Shown: positions 5,890 to 7,119 of the stretch, in pieces | How the letters are laid out: the number at the start of each line of letters is the position of its first letter | How positions within the stretch are numbered: position 1 is the stretch's first letter | Notes under the pieces: model-generated | The model's database searches: none | Told to the model about the DNA's origin: nothing | What the model saw: only the letters and a program-made list of their open reading frames with translations | Assembly: GCA_021772195.1 (NCBI GenBank) | Contig: JAJFML010000084.1 | Location: 1 to 7,119, forward strand | Reading direction: 5' to 3' | Source of the DNA: Chlamydiota bacterium | Lineage (GTDB): Bacteria > Chlamydiota > Chlamydiia > Chlamydiales > SM23-39 | DNA length: 7,119 nucleotides | Program-made: the position numbers and the translations under genes

Positions 5890-6980
5890 AAATGGTCAAA
5901 GTTGATATGGTTTTCTACGACGTGAATTGCTTTCAAAATCTTCTCTAAATCGCCCGCTTGAATTTTTGCAATGTAGGAGCCTAGTTTTTTCATTGTTTCA
6001 TAGCTGCTGAGCGGGGCGTAGAGAGCAGGAATATCTGCCTTTTTTAACTCGGCGATAATTTTTGCACTTGGAGGTTTTGACCCGGTTAATATCATACCGC
6101 ACTCTAAATCCTCTTTGGGCTGACTAATTTGCATATCCCAGAATTTTGTTAGAGTCGTAAGGATAATGTCTTCTCTGGATGCAGGAGTGATTATTAGCTG
6201 GGAGGGGACAATGAGCTTACGGTAGATTTCTGCTGAAGTTGCAACCAGTCGCATATGTTTAAAGTGGCGAAGTTTGTGCGTCTCTCCAGAGAGTAACTTT
6301 GTTTTTAAGAGGTTTTTTAAGTCTTCAAGAGAAGGAGTGCTTAAAAATTTGTTGTAAGGAATGCAGCCTAAGAGGGGGATATTCCATCTGTCGAGCGCTT
6401 TTTGCTTATAGTTTTTTATCATATCCATCTTTTCGGAAAGGACGCGGTTTAAAATGACACCAACAATGTTAACTCCAAATTGATCGCACTGGACTTTATT
6501 GAGGGCTAGCTCATCAAAAGTAGAGCCAAGTCCGCCGGATGCGATAATAATCATATCGAGATTAAGGGTCTTTGCTACCTGGGCATTACAAAGATTAACA
6601 ATGGAGCCCACGCCCACATGTCCAGTACCTTCAACAACGGTAAATGGAGCTTTGGAAATGTGAGAAAAAGACTCTTGGATCGATTTCGATAGGTCATTTT
6701 CATTAATCTTTCCATCGAGGTAGTCACGGGTAAAGCCTCTTGGAAATAGAACAGGGCTCATGTCTTTATAATCTGCTTCCAGTTGAAAGTAGTTTTTAAA
6801 GAGAACAACATCCTTATCTACTCGGATACCATCTACTTCGACGTGCTCTTGGCCGACAGGTTTCATGAAACCTACTTCGCCATACTTCTTCTTAAGGCCA
6901 GATAGTAGTCCTAAGCAGGTAGTTGTTTTGCCAACATTTTGACCAGTTGCTGCAATAAAAAGAGCTTTTCGTTTTTCCAT
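5871..6980 (-). CDS. P-loop BioD-like / DRTGG-domain protein (resembles the N-terminal part of phosphotransacetylase, COG0857 type)
   Basis: Cytoplasmic ATP-binding protein of unknown role. Residues 1 to about 225 are a dethiobiotin-synthetase-like P-loop domain: Walker A 'GQNVGKTT' at 13-20, 'MKPVGQ' at 39-44 (as in BioD 'KPV'), and 'VVEGTGHVGVG' at 115-125 where BioD-type proteins bind metal and substrate. Residues about 245-355 form a DRTGG-type domain: 'LIITPASREDIIL' at 262-274 (family PGDREDII, here with S268 in place of the Asp) and 'GMILTGSKPP' at 295-304. Full-length phosphotransacetylases carry both parts before the catalytic PTA domain; here that domain is missing, and 369 residues matches the stand-alone form found in other bacteria, so this is not a truncation. 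A bioD call would be wrong because of the DRTGG half. It is first gene of a two-gene unit, overlapping the transporter by 19 nt, with a good promoter directly upstream and no Shine-Dalgarno. Confidence 0.8.
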   Translation of the reverse strand: MEKRKALFIAATGQNVGKTTTCLGLLSGLKKKYGEVGFMKPVGQEHVEVDGIRVDKDVVLFKNYFQLEADYKDMSPVLFPRGFTRDYLDGKINENDLSKSIQESFSHISKAPFTVVEGTGHVGVGSIVNLCNAQVAKTLNLDMIIIASGGLGSTFDELALNKVQCDQFGVNIVGVILNRVLSEKMDMIKNYKQKALDRWNIPLLGCIPYNKFLSTPSLEDLKNLLKTKLLSGETHKLRHFKHMRLVATSAEIYRKLIVPSQLIITPASREDIILTTLTKFWDMQISQPKEDLECGMILTGSKPPSAKIIAELKKADIPALYAPLSSYETMKKLGSYIAKIQAGDLEKILKAIHVVENHINFDHLCDLID

Positions 6981-6986
6981 ACTATG

Positions 6987-7015
6987 AAAATACGTTAATT
7001 CAGAATCGCTGTCAA
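6987..7015 (-). promoter_or_regulatory. Sigma70-type promoter for the DRTGG/transporter operon, probably leaderless
   Basis: Read on the minus strand: TTGACA (7015-7010, perfect -35), a 17-bp spacer, then TATTTT (6992-6987, 4 of 6 in the -10). Seven bases downstream of the -10 lies position 6980, which is the A of the gene's ATG. No Shine-Dalgarno is present between promoter and ATG. The prediction is a leaderless or nearly leaderless mRNA. Confidence 0.65.
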
Positions 7016-7063
7016 AAAAAAAGTTGTAAAAAAGGGAACAAAATTCTACACGTAGTTTTAGAG

Positions 7064-7090
7064 AGGGCTAGGCCTTATTAAGGAGGCCCT
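7064..7090. repeat. Stem-loop in the intergenic region at the right edge
   Basis: AGGGC (7064-7068) pairs with GCCCT (7086-7090), and CCTT (7073-7076) pairs with AAGG (7080-7083) around the loop ATT, with a small internal loop between the two stems. The right arm contains AAGGAGG at 7080-7086, a perfect Shine-Dalgarno sequence, but no start codon follows at a useful distance. No clear U-tract follows on either strand. It could be a leader structure of the gene beyond the right edge or the end of an incoming transcript. Confidence 0.45.
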
Positions 7091-7105
7091 TCTTCAGTTT
7101 TACAA

Positions 7106-7112
7106 AGGGGAG
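7106..7112 (+). promoter_or_regulatory. Shine-Dalgarno-like site of a probable gene starting just beyond the right edge
   Basis: AGGGGAG followed by the 7 bases ATATAAA up to the window end gives the right spacing for a start codon at about 7120. This suggests a divergent plus-strand gene, with 6981-7119 as the shared control region. The start codon itself is outside the window. Confidence 0.4.
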
Positions 7113-7119
7113 ATATAAA

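Noticed and set aside
5871..6980. Dethiobiotin synthetase (bioD)
   Set aside because: The P-loop half resembles BioD, but the protein is far longer than BioD (about 220-240 residues) and its second half is a DRTGG-type domain.

Overview
The window reads as an ordinary chromosomal stretch of a low-GC, Gram-negative-type bacterium, most probably a member of the Chlamydiota outside the classical Chlamydia species. The best clue is ssb directly followed by, and overlapping, pepA, the gene order known from Chlamydia (CT044-CT045 in C. trachomatis). PepA and Lgt also have a chlamydial flavour: a 'SYKIGDV' segment ahead of the NTDAEGRL signature in PepA, and a 'DWNPKREIF' start in Lgt. This assignment comes from recall and inference, not from a search.

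Layout. On the plus strand, from the left edge to 4700, five genes are packed head to tail: the 3' part of a gene with a glycosyltransferase-like look (open at the left edge), lgt (prolipoprotein diacylglyceryl transferase), ssb, pepA (M17 aminopeptidase) and an RluA-family pseudouridine synthase with an S4 domain. Three of the four junctions are stop/start overlaps (ATGA at 673, TAATG at 2320, ATGA at 3804). The exception, lgt to ssb, carries a good Shine-Dalgarno site and a TATAAT box, so ssb-pepA-rlu is probably a transcription unit of its own.

On the minus strand, from 6980 down to 4558, a P-loop BioD-like/DRTGG-domain protein overlaps by 19 nt a POT/PTR-family (proton-dependent oligopeptide) transporter. 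These two form an operon behind a good sigma70-type promoter whose predicted start falls on the A of the ATG. The last 139 bases hold that promoter, a stem-loop, and at the very edge a Shine-Dalgarno-like site that probably belongs to a divergent plus-strand gene starting just outside.

The plus-strand genes are housekeeping functions (lipoprotein maturation, DNA replication and repair, peptide turnover, rRNA or tRNA modification); a peptide transporter and a peptidase in one window fit a host-dependent lifestyle. I see no mobile element, CRISPR array, tRNA or rRNA and no clearly new multigene system. The points most worth a second look are: the transporter lacks two residues normally used for proton coupling; Lgt carries an insertion of about 109 residues; the pseudouridine synthase and transporter genes overlap by 143 nt tail to tail; and the DRTGG gene appears to be leaderless.
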